A model generated the notes under the pieces. That model saw only the letters and a program-made list of their open reading frames with translations, searched no databases and was not told the origin of the DNA. From NCBI GenBank assembly GCA_903842455.1, contig CAIMLX010000234.1, positions 1 to 64,000 of the forward strand: 64,000 nt of DNA, given 5' to 3'. The translations under genes and the position numbers were made by a program. The DNA comes from an uncultured Hyphomicrobiales bacterium (GTDB lineage Bacteria > Pseudomonadota > Alphaproteobacteria > Rhizobiales > Devosiaceae). This document shows positions 56,748-64,000 of this stretch, piece by piece; position 1 is the stretch's first letter, and every line of letters begins with the position of its first letter.

Positions 56748-59486
56748 CTAGCCGAGACCGAGGCGGCGCTGCCACCAGCCGACCTTCTTGGTCTTTGGCT
56801 CTTCGGCAGCCGCTTCGGGCGTTTCGACCGGGGCCGGCGCAGCGGTGGAACTCACCACGATCTCGCCTTCCGGGATTTCCTTCTTCTTGCGACGGCTCGG
56901 AGCTTTCGCTTCGGCGGCCGGTGACGCTTCCGCCTTGGCTTCCGACTTTGCCTCTGCTTCGACCGGGGCGGCGATCACGGCAGCGACCTCCTCGGCCGCA
57001 GCAACGACATCGGCCTCGGCCGGCGGAGCGGCCTTCTTGCGCGGCGCGCGGGTGCGCTTCGGACGGGCAGCGGGCTCGGCGTCGGCCTCCGGAGCCTCGG
57101 CGACGGCTTCGGCCGGTGCGGCCTCGGCGGCAGCCTCAGCGGCGGGCTCGGCCTTGCGGCGGCGCCCACGGGCCTTCGGCTTCTCGGCCGGGGCTTCGAC
57201 GCTCACTTCGGGAGCGATGCCGACATCGGCGGCAATCGCATCCTGCGCCAGTACGGCTGCGGCAACCGCGTCCGCAGCTTCCGGCGCCAGGGGTGTCCCG
57301 GCCCCGGCCACGGCGGCATCGACCGCCTCGACCTCGCCTGCCACCACGACACCGTTTTCGTCGCGACGGTTGCGGCGGCCACCACGGCGACCACGACGAC
57401 GGCGACGACGCGGCTCGCCGTTCTCGTCGAGTTCGCCGGCATTGGCCGCGGTTTCGCCTTCGGCCTCGTCGCCTTCTTCATCGGTTTCGGCGTCGTCGGC
57501 GACGCGCGGCTGCTGCTGGTTCTGCTGCTGCACCGGACGGTCGTCGCGCTCGCCACCACGACGGCGGCGACGGCGACGGCGGCCGGTCCGTTCTCCACCT
57601 TCGTCGGCGCGGGCCGGACGTTCGGCGCCATCCGCAGACGACGACGACGTCACGACTTCTTCTTCTTCCTCGTCTTCCTCGACATCGAGGTCGACCGCAT
57701 CATCGGCGGTGTCGACCATGGTCGTGGTGTCGACGCGGACATGCGCGCCGGCCAGTTCGCTGCGTTCGAGCACGCGAGGCTCACCGCGCTCGATGGCGTA
57801 GTGCGACGAGCCGACATGGTCATCGGCGACGATGGTGACCGAGAGGCCGTACTTGGCCTCGATGGTCGCCAGCGTGCCGCGCTTGGTGTTGAGGATGTAG
57901 AGCGCGACGTCGGTCGGAACCTTGAGGTTGATCGACTGGCCCGGCTTCTTCATCACGTGCTCTTCGACGCTGCGCATCACCATCAGCGCAAGGCTCTCGA
58001 CAGAGCGGATGAGGCCGGTGCCCTGGCAGGTCGGGCACTTGTGGGTCGAGCTTTCGACCACACCCTGGCGGATGCGCTGGCGGCTCATTTCCAGCAGGCC
58101 GAAGTGGCTGATGCGGCCAACCTGGATGCGCGCGCGGTCGTGCTTCAGCGCTTCCTTGAGCTTGCGCTCCACCGCCCGGTTCGACCGGTTCTCCATCATG
58201 TCGATGAAGTCGATGACGATCAGGCCGGCGAGATCGCGCAGGCGGAGCTGGCGGGAGACTTCCTCAGCGGCTTCCAGGTTGGTCTGGAGCGCCGTGTCCT
58301 CGATATTGTGTTCCTTGGTGGCGCGGCCCGAGTTCACGTCGATCGAGACGAGCGCCTCGGTCGGGTTGATCACGATGTAGCCGCCCGAGGGCAGGGTCAC
58401 CGTGGGCGAGAACATCTGGTCGAGCTGGCCTTCGACGCCGAACTTCGAGAAGACCGGCGCATCATCCTTGTAGAGCTGCACGTTCTTGGCGTGGCTCGGC
58501 ATGATCATGCGCATGAAGTCCTTGGCCTCGCGGTAGGCCTCGTCGCCCGCCACCCACAGCTCCTCGATCTCCTTGGAGTAGAGGTCGCGGATGGTGCGCT
58601 TGATCAACGAGCCTTCCTCGTAGACGAGGCAGGGTGCGGTGGACTTCAGCGTCAGCGTGCGGACGTTTTCCCACAGGCGCTGCAGGTATTCGAAGTCGCG
58701 CTTCACCTCGGCCTTGGTGCGCGAGGCACCGGCGGTGCGCAGGATGATGCCCTGGCCCTGCGGCACCTCGAGATCGCCGACGATGTCCTTGAGGCGCTTG
58801 CGGTCGGCGGCGTTGGTGATCTTCCGGGAGATGCCGCCCCCACGGGCGGTATTGGGCATCAGCACCGAGTAGCGACCAGCCAGCGATAGGTAGGTGGTGA
58901 GAGCCGCGCCCTTGTTGCCGCGCTCTTCCTTGACGACCTGCACCAGCATGACCTGCCGGCGCTTGATCACTTCCTGGATCTTGTACTGGTTGCGGCGGAT
59001 CGACGGACGGCGACGCTCCTGCACGTCCTCGAGCGCGTCGGAACCGCCGACGCTTTCTACCGGCTCGTTGTTGACCGGTGCCTGCTCGATGTGGCCGGCA
59101 TCGCCGTCGTCCTCGTGATGCTCCTCATCGGAGCTGACGGACTCGGGGGCAGCCGCCTCTGCGGGAGCCGCCGGCTCCTGCTCTTCATGATCGTCCTCGG
59201 CTTCCTGCTCGCGGATCAGCGCTTCGCGGTCGGCAACCGGGATCTGGTAGTAGTCGGGGTGGATTTCGGAAAAGGCGAGGAAGCCGTGGCGGTTGCCGCC
59301 ATACTCGATGAACGCCGCCTGCAGGGACGGCTCAACCCGCGTGACCTTGGCGAGGTAGATGTTCCCGCGCAGCTGGCGGCGGGACTGGGATTCGAAATCG
59401 AACTCTTCGAGCCTGTTGCCGTTAGTGACGACGATCCGCGTTTCTTCCGGGTGGATACCATCCACCAGCATTCTCTTGATAGCCAT
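56748..59486 (-). CDS. rne: ribonuclease E
   Basis: Endoribonuclease central to mRNA decay and rRNA/tRNA processing, the degradosome scaffold. It has 912 residues. The S1 domain (about 35-185) is split by an acidic low-complexity insertion (roughly 93-160). The DNase I-like catalytic region has INPTEALVSIDVNSG and LIVIDFIDMMENR with the metal-binding Asp residues. The Zn-link is KCPTCQGTG. After about residue 590 the tail alternates acidic and Arg-rich blocks ([10 protein letters not shown]) and Ala/Glu/Pro stretches, and it ends with GWWQRRLGLG. The tail should bind RNA and partners. The gene is probably autoregulated through its leader. Confidence 0.97.
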   Translation of the reverse strand: MAIKRMLVDGIHPEETRIVVTNGNRLEEFDFESQSRRQLRGNIYLAKVTRVEPSLQAAFIEYGGNRHGFLAFSEIHPDYYQIPVADREALIREQEAEDDHEEQEPAAPAEAAAPESVSSDEEHHEDDGDAGHIEQAPVNNEPVESVGGSDALEDVQERRRPSIRRNQYKIQEVIKRRQVMLVQVVKEERGNKGAALTTYLSLAGRYSVLMPNTARGGGISRKITNAADRKRLKDIVGDLEVPQGQGIILRTAGASRTKAEVKRDFEYLQRLWENVRTLTLKSTAPCLVYEEGSLIKRTIRDLYSKEIEELWVAGDEAYREAKDFMRMIMPSHAKNVQLYKDDAPVFSKFGVEGQLDQMFSPTVTLPSGGYIVINPTEALVSIDVNSGRATKEHNIEDTALQTNLEAAEEVSRQLRLRDLAGLIVIDFIDMMENRSNRAVERKLKEALKHDRARIQVGRISHFGLLEMSRQRIRQGVVESSTHKCPTCQGTGLIRSVESLALMVMRSVEEHVMKKPGQSINLKVPTDVALYILNTKRGTLATIEAKYGLSVTIVADDHVGSSHYAIERGEPRVLERSELAGAHVRVDTTTMVDTADDAVDLDVEEDEEEEEVVTSSSSADGAERPARADEGGERTGRRRRRRRRGGERDDRPVQQQNQQQPRVADDAETDEEGDEAEGETAANAGELDENGEPRRRRRRGRRGGRRNRRDENGVVVAGEVEAVDAAVAGAGTPLAPEAADAVAAAVLAQDAIAADVGIAPEVSVEAPAEKPKARGRRRKAEPAAEAAAEAAPAEAVAEAPEADAEPAARPKRTRAPRKKAAPPAEADVVAAAEEVAAVIAAPVEAEAKSEAKAEASPAAEAKAPSRRKKKEIPEGEIVVSSTAAPAPVETPEAAAEEPKTKKVGWWQRRLGLG

Positions 59487-60084
59487 TCAAAGGTACTCCG
59501 CGCCTTCGCGCGCCGACACCGATCGACCGGCAGGCCGGTCCTCCCGACGTGGCGCCATGCGAGGCGAAAGGGACTGAGGAAAAGGCGCGCGAGGCGCCAG
59601 GACGAGTGGTGGCGCGCACGCCACCAGGGATATGGAGAGCGAAGGCCACGGGGCGAGCACTGACAAACGGGCAACCGCTATTCGGGATCGCGTCACTGTT
59701 TGTCTGCCCGGTGGCCATCAGACCTCTTCCTTGAGAGGCAGTGCTTTGGAAGCACCCCCTCTTCGGCCCCGAAAGGCCGAGATTCACTGTTCGAGGCGTC
59801 AAATGTGCCGCATCTCGGCCGGCGCACTGCTAGAAGCGCAACCGGTCGCCGCTGCCGACCGTCCGGCCAGGGGCACATGATGCGCCGCTCCGGCATATGG
59901 TGGCGACAGCAGGCCGCCTCCAGATGGCTTTAGGGCCGATGCCGCAAATTGGCAACAGGAAACTCAAAACCTGAGGATTACGGCGGGTTTGGCGGTTGCG
60001 AAGCTGGCTATCGGTTTGTAACGCCCCACAATTGCCCGAGTGCTCTGTCGTCATCGGGGCAATGATTTGGGGAGCGGTGCGGCC
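59487..60084. other. 598 bp divergent region with structured rne leader
   Basis: No gene is supported. On the rne side three small hairpins stand in a row: 59723-59738 (CCTCT/AGAGG), 59741-59755 (GTGCTT/AAGCAC) and 59763-59780 (TCGGCC/GGCCGA). They fit a structured 5' leader of rne, which in other bacteria mediates autoregulation by RNase E. Promoters for rne and the amidase must lie here, but I cannot place them confidently. Confidence 0.5.
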
Positions 60085-61362
60085 TTGGTACGATCTGCCG
60101 GCTCCGGCGGTAAAACCGTCGGATTGATTGGGTTTGCGACGCTTTTGTGGCTCGTCGCCACGATGCTGCTCGGGTCGTTTTCGGCTCGGGCGCAGACACT
60201 CGAATCGGTTGAGGACTACCCAGACGTCGTCGACGCCCGTGTCACTACGACGCCCGACCGTGCCCGGTTGATCATCGATCTCGACGGGCCGACCGAGTTC
60301 GCCATCGTCTCGCTCGACAATCCCAACCGCATCGCCATCGACGTCAAGGCGTTCGACCTGAAGATCCTCGCCCCGGCCGACCCGGCCGGCAAGGGCATCG
60401 TCAGAGGCTTCAAGGTCGAGATGGCGGAAAAGGGCAGGGCGCGCACCACGCTCGAGCTGGAAGCGCCGGCCCAGGTGCAGCAGGCCTATTTCCTCGAGAA
60501 GGTTGCCGACCAGCCGGCCCGTCTGGTCGTCGACCTGATCCCCGATACGGCACAGAATTTCGCCGAGAAGGTCGCCTCCGACCTTGCCATGTCGATCGCC
60601 AACCAGGGCGCCGTCCCGGTGGTCGCCTCGACCGACCCGGGCACCCACGTGCCGATCACCGAGACGCGCCCGCTGGTCGTCATCGACCCCGGCCACGGCG
60701 GCGTCGACAATGGCGCCAGTGCCCCCAACGGCGTGCACGAGAAGAACATCACCCTGACCTTCGCGCTTCAGTTGCAGCGCGTGCTGATCGACTCCGGGCG
60801 CTTCGACGTGGCGCTGACCCGCGAGGACGATACCTACCTGACGCTCAACCAGCGCGTCGACCTTGCGCGCCTGAACAAGGCGGACCTGTTCGTGTCGCTG
60901 CATGCCGACAGCTTCCAGGAAGAGGAAATCCGTGGCGCCTCCATCTACACCCGCGACGAGAATGCCACCGACGTGCTCGACAAGGTGCTGGCCGATGGCG
61001 AGAACCGCTACGACATCGTCGCCGGGTTCGCCGTACCCCAGTCGACGCCCGCGGTAATGGACATCCTCGTCGACCTGATGCGGCGCGAGATGCGCAAGAG
61101 CTCGTTCCTCGCCGCGCAGGCCATCGTCCACCAGCTGGAACCGAGCGTCACGCTGCGCAAGTTCCCTGTGCGGCAAGCGGATTTCTTCGTCCTGCAGGCC
61201 CCGGACGTGCCGTCCGTGCTGGTCGAACTGGGTTTTCTGTCGAACGCCGCGGACATCGCCAACCTGCAGAAGTCCGATTGGCGCGACCGGACGGTGGATG
61301 CACTGGCCCGCGGCATCGCCGAGTACTTCACCCAGAACCAGCAACTGGCAGCGGCACCGTGA
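60085..61362 (+). CDS. N-acetylmuramoyl-L-alanine amidase (AmiC type)
   Basis: Periplasmic zinc amidase that cuts septal peptidoglycan. It has 425 residues from TTG 60085, which has GGGGAG upstream; GTG 60040 would add 15. A signal peptide (LIGFATLLWLVATMLLGSFSARAQ) is followed by an AMIN domain (about 45-150, FAIVSLDNPNRIAIDV) for septal targeting. The Amidase_3 domain follows: VIDPGHGGVDNGA (first zinc ligand), DLFVSLHADSF, and VLVELGFLSN (catalytic Glu). It lies upstream of PBP1A, giving a cell-wall pair. Confidence 0.93.
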   Translation: MVRSAGSGGKTVGLIGFATLLWLVATMLLGSFSARAQTLESVEDYPDVVDARVTTTPDRARLIIDLDGPTEFAIVSLDNPNRIAIDVKAFDLKILAPADPAGKGIVRGFKVEMAEKGRARTTLELEAPAQVQQAYFLEKVADQPARLVVDLIPDTAQNFAEKVASDLAMSIANQGAVPVVASTDPGTHVPITETRPLVVIDPGHGGVDNGASAPNGVHEKNITLTFALQLQRVLIDSGRFDVALTREDDTYLTLNQRVDLARLNKADLFVSLHADSFQEEEIRGASIYTRDENATDVLDKVLADGENRYDIVAGFAVPQSTPAVMDILVDLMRREMRKSSFLAAQAIVHQLEPSVTLRKFPVRQADFFVLQAPDVPSVLVELGFLSNAADIANLQKSDWRDRTVDALARGIAEYFTQNQQLAAAP

Positions 61363-61510
61363 TCAATCTCGACCGGCACCTGCAAGTTGATGCCTCGCAA
61401 CGGCTTGAATTCGTCAACCCGTCCACATTTTGGCCGCTCTCTGCTATGATTCAGCGCGCGTGCGGCAGTGCGCAGTGCCGTTTGCTCCTTTTCCCAGGGT
61501 ACAGGTTTCG

Positions 61511-63943
61511 ATGCTCAGACTTCTAGGCTGGCTGTTCGGCTTTGGCGTGTTCTGCCTGCTCGGCGCGGGTGCAGTGGCTGCGGTCTACCTGAACCAGGTG
61601 ATGGCGACCCTGCCGGACTATACGGTGCTGAAGGACTACCAGCCCCCGGTGACGACGCGCGTCCATGCCGCCGACGGTACGCTGCTGGCCGAGTATGCGC
61701 GTGAGCGCCGGCTGTTCCAGCCCATCGGCACCATTCCGCCGCTGGTAACCAACGCCTTCATTTCCGCCGAGGACAAGGATTTCTACAGCCATGGCGGCCT
61801 TGCCATCGACGGCATCGTCCGCGCCCTGCGCGACAACATCATGGCCAAGATCGAGGGCTCGGACTCGATCCAGGGTGGCGGCTCGACCATCACCCAGCAG
61901 GTCGCCAAGAACTTCCTGCTGACCTCCGAGCAGACCTGGGACCGCAAGATCCAGGAAGCCATCCTCGCGCTGCGCATCGAGGATACCTTCTCCAAGGACA
62001 AGATCCTCGAGCTCTACCTCAACGAGATTTTCCTCGGCCTCAACTCCTATGGCGTCGCAGCCGCCGCGCTCAACTATTTCGACAAGGCGCTCTACGAGTT
62101 GACCCCGGCGGAAGCCGCCTACCTCGCGGCGCTGCCCAAGGGCCCGAACAACTACCACCCGTTCCGCCGCACCGAGCAGGCCATCGAGCGGCGCAACTGG
62201 GTGCTCGACCGCATGGTCGAGAACGGAGTTCTCGAGGCCAGCATCGCGACGCCGGCCAAGGAAGAGGGGCTGAACGTCAAGCCGCGCACCTCAGGCAGCC
62301 AGCTGTTTTCGGCCGAGTATTTTACCGAGGAGGTTCGCCGCCAGCTCGGCAAGCTCTACGGCGAGAGCGAACTCTATGGTGGTGGCCTGTCGGTCCGCAC
62401 CACGCTCGATCCCAAGCTGCAGGCCTATGCCCGCAAGGCGCTGATGGATGGCCTGATCGCCTATGACCACAATGCCGGCTTCCGTGGCCCGGTCGCGTCC
62501 GTCGATATCGCGCAGAAAGAGTGGGGCGAGGCTGTCAGCGAGATCAAGCCGCTCGCCGACGTGCCCGAGTGGCGCCTCGGCGTCGTGCTGACCATGGACG
62601 CCAACGAGGGAACCATCGGACTGCGCCCCGGCACCGACGTGGATGGCAAGATCCTGCCCGATCGCGTTACCGGCACCCTCGCTGGCCCCGATATCAAGTG
62701 GGTCAGCGACAAGCTCGGCACCATTCTGAAGCCCGGCGACGTGGTCTACGTCTCGCCCGTTCCGGACAAGTCCGGGTCCTACACGCTCGAGCAGGTGCCC
62801 GAGATCGAAGGCGCCCTTGTTGCCATGGACCCGCGGACCGGTCGCGTGCTGGCCATGGTCGGCGGTTTTTCGTTCGCCGAATCCGAGTTCAATCGCGCGA
62901 CGCAGGCGTTGCGCCAGCCCGGCTCGTCGTTCAAGCCGATCGTCTATTCTGCCGCCCTCGACAACGGCTATACCCCCGCCTCTGTCGTCCTTGACGCGCC
63001 CATCGAGGTGGTGAACGCCGACGGTTCGGTCTGGCGGCCGGAAAACTACGCCCAGAGCTTTTATGGCCCGCAGACGCTGCGCGTCGGCATCGAGAAGTCG
63101 CGCAACGTGATGACGGTGCGGCTGGCCAAGGATCTCGGCATGCCGTTGATCTCGGACTATGCCAAGATGTTCGGCATCTATGACGATCTGAACCCCGTCC
63201 TGGCCATGGCGCTCGGAGCCGGTGAAACCACCGACATGCGCATGACGGCCGCCTATGCCACCATCGCCAATGGCGGACGCAAGATCGTTCCGACGCTGAT
63301 CGACCGCATCCAGGACCGCTACGGCAAGACCATCTACAAGCACGACGAGCGGCTCTGCGATGGCTGCGTGGCCGAGAGCTGGACCAATCAGGGCGAGCCG
63401 CTGATCATCGACAATCGCGAGCAGGTGCTCGATCCGATGACCGCCTACCAGATCACCTCGATGATGGAAGGCGTGGTGCAACGCGGCACAGGCACCGCGG
63501 CTCGTTCCCTCAACCGTCCCGTTGCCGGCAAGACTGGCACCTCCAACGACTACAAGGACGCCTGGTTCATCGGCTTCACCCCCGAACTGGCAACCGGCAT
63601 CTATATCGGCTTCGATACCCCCAAGAACATGGGCAAGCAGGCGACGGGCGGCGAAATGGCCGTGCCGATCTTCGCCGAGTTCATGGCCGATGCGTTGCAG
63701 GGGAAGCCGCCCACCCCGTTCAACATGCCCGGTGGCATGAGCCAGGTCTGGATCGATCCGGCCAGCGGTGTGAACGCCATGGGCGGCGAGGCGGCCATCT
63801 ACGAGGCGTTCAAGCCGGGCACCGGCCCCAACCTCGTCACGTCGGTCATCGGTGTCGATTCGGACGCGTTCATGAACATCGAGAACGACGGCGCGTTCGA
63901 TCAGGACACCGATTTTTCGGTGGGCCGCGGTGGCCTGTTCTGA
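61511..63943 (+). CDS. mrcA: penicillin-binding protein 1A (bifunctional transglycosylase/transpeptidase)
   Basis: Builds and cross-links peptidoglycan. It has 810 residues. A membrane anchor lies at 7-30. The GT51 domain has catalytic Glu87 (FISAEDKDFYSHGG) and GGGSTITQQVAKNFLL. An OB-like insert precedes the transpeptidase domain, with Ser472-x-x-Lys475 (QPGSSFKP), the KSRNVMTV motif and VAGKTGTSND. ATG 61511 is the family start (MLRLLGWLFGFG); the open frame begins 27 codons earlier. A TATGAT hexamer at 61445 could be a -10 element. The remaining bases to 64000 hold no visible gene. Confidence 0.97.
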   Translation: MLRLLGWLFGFGVFCLLGAGAVAAVYLNQVMATLPDYTVLKDYQPPVTTRVHAADGTLLAEYARERRLFQPIGTIPPLVTNAFISAEDKDFYSHGGLAIDGIVRALRDNIMAKIEGSDSIQGGGSTITQQVAKNFLLTSEQTWDRKIQEAILALRIEDTFSKDKILELYLNEIFLGLNSYGVAAAALNYFDKALYELTPAEAAYLAALPKGPNNYHPFRRTEQAIERRNWVLDRMVENGVLEASIATPAKEEGLNVKPRTSGSQLFSAEYFTEEVRRQLGKLYGESELYGGGLSVRTTLDPKLQAYARKALMDGLIAYDHNAGFRGPVASVDIAQKEWGEAVSEIKPLADVPEWRLGVVLTMDANEGTIGLRPGTDVDGKILPDRVTGTLAGPDIKWVSDKLGTILKPGDVVYVSPVPDKSGSYTLEQVPEIEGALVAMDPRTGRVLAMVGGFSFAESEFNRATQALRQPGSSFKPIVYSAALDNGYTPASVVLDAPIEVVNADGSVWRPENYAQSFYGPQTLRVGIEKSRNVMTVRLAKDLGMPLISDYAKMFGIYDDLNPVLAMALGAGETTDMRMTAAYATIANGGRKIVPTLIDRIQDRYGKTIYKHDERLCDGCVAESWTNQGEPLIIDNREQVLDPMTAYQITSMMEGVVQRGTGTAARSLNRPVAGKTGTSNDYKDAWFIGFTPELATGIYIGFDTPKNMGKQATGGEMAVPIFAEFMADALQGKPPTPFNMPGGMSQVWIDPASGVNAMGGEAAIYEAFKPGTGPNLVTSVIGVDSDAFMNIENDGAFDQDTDFSVGRGGLF

Positions 63944-64000
63944 CCGGCATTGTCGCCTGGCCTGATCCCCGCCTGGGGCGGAAGGCCGAGCCTCGGCCCG

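Overview
The window is a 64 kb stretch of a high-GC (about 65% by eye) alphaproteobacterial chromosome. Gene content and order point to the Hyphomicrobiales (Rhizobiales), and something Devosia-like is my best guess. Support comes from the rpsB-to-gltA order, the ppiD-trpEGDC-moaC-moeA-lexA order, LexA boxes of the alphaproteobacterial GTTC-N7-GTTC type, an NDUFA12 homologue, DUF2155, DUF465 and DUF4169 proteins, and a class II (B12-dependent) ribonucleotide reductase. The genus is inference. I saw no rRNA, tRNA, CRISPR array, transposase, integrase or phage gene.

Layout. 1-16.4 kb: a long plus-strand run for translation, UMP phosphorylation, lipid carrier and phospholipid synthesis, outer-membrane assembly and lipid A (rpsB, tsf, pyrH, frr, uppS, cdsA, rseP, bamA, lpxD, fabZ, lpxA, lpxI, lpxB), closed by convergent gltA and gltX. 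16.5-21.1 kb: comEC, then a minus-strand De Ley-Doudoroff-type galactonate set (SMP-30 lactonase, dgoA, dgoK). 21.2-30.6 kb: minus-strand lexA, moeA, moaC, trpC, trpD, trpG, trpE and a PpiD-like chaperone, tightly coupled except where a palindromic repeat sits between trpE and trpG. 30.7-36.4 kb: plus-strand tpiA, secG, pyrG, a GNAT, DUF4169, a glutathione peroxidase and a DadA-like oxidase. 36.4-38.6 kb: minus-strand ppk2, DUF465 and SOUL genes.

38.6-40.7 kb is the most accessory-looking part: a two-gene cassette encoding a DUF4238 protein and a HEPN-motif protein, translationally coupled and closed by a terminator. 40.9-44.6 kb is nrdJ, with a LexA-type box upstream. 45.2-53.4 kb carries NDUFA12, DUF2155, aat, accC, accB, aroQ and a DsbA-like gene, interrupted by a small regulatory/resistance-type insertion (a frameshifted phosphotransferase, ArsR with a palindromic operator, SRPBCC, GyrI-like) and by an alpha/beta hydrolase. 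53.5-56.7 kb: an aminotransferase, a GT-C type membrane glycosyltransferase and a GNAT. 56.7-64 kb: rne (minus strand) with a structured leader, divergent from an N-acetylmuramoyl-L-alanine amidase and penicillin-binding protein 1A.

The main unexplained signals are: (i) a ~400 bp non-coding repeat present twice in inverted orientation, each copy upstream of and pointing towards a housekeeping gene (rpsB, lexA); (ii) the DUF4238-HEPN pair; (iii) a LexA box in front of nrdJ; (iv) the ArsR operator touching its own start codon; (v) several reading-frame oddities (phosphotransferase, SRPBCC, GT-C).
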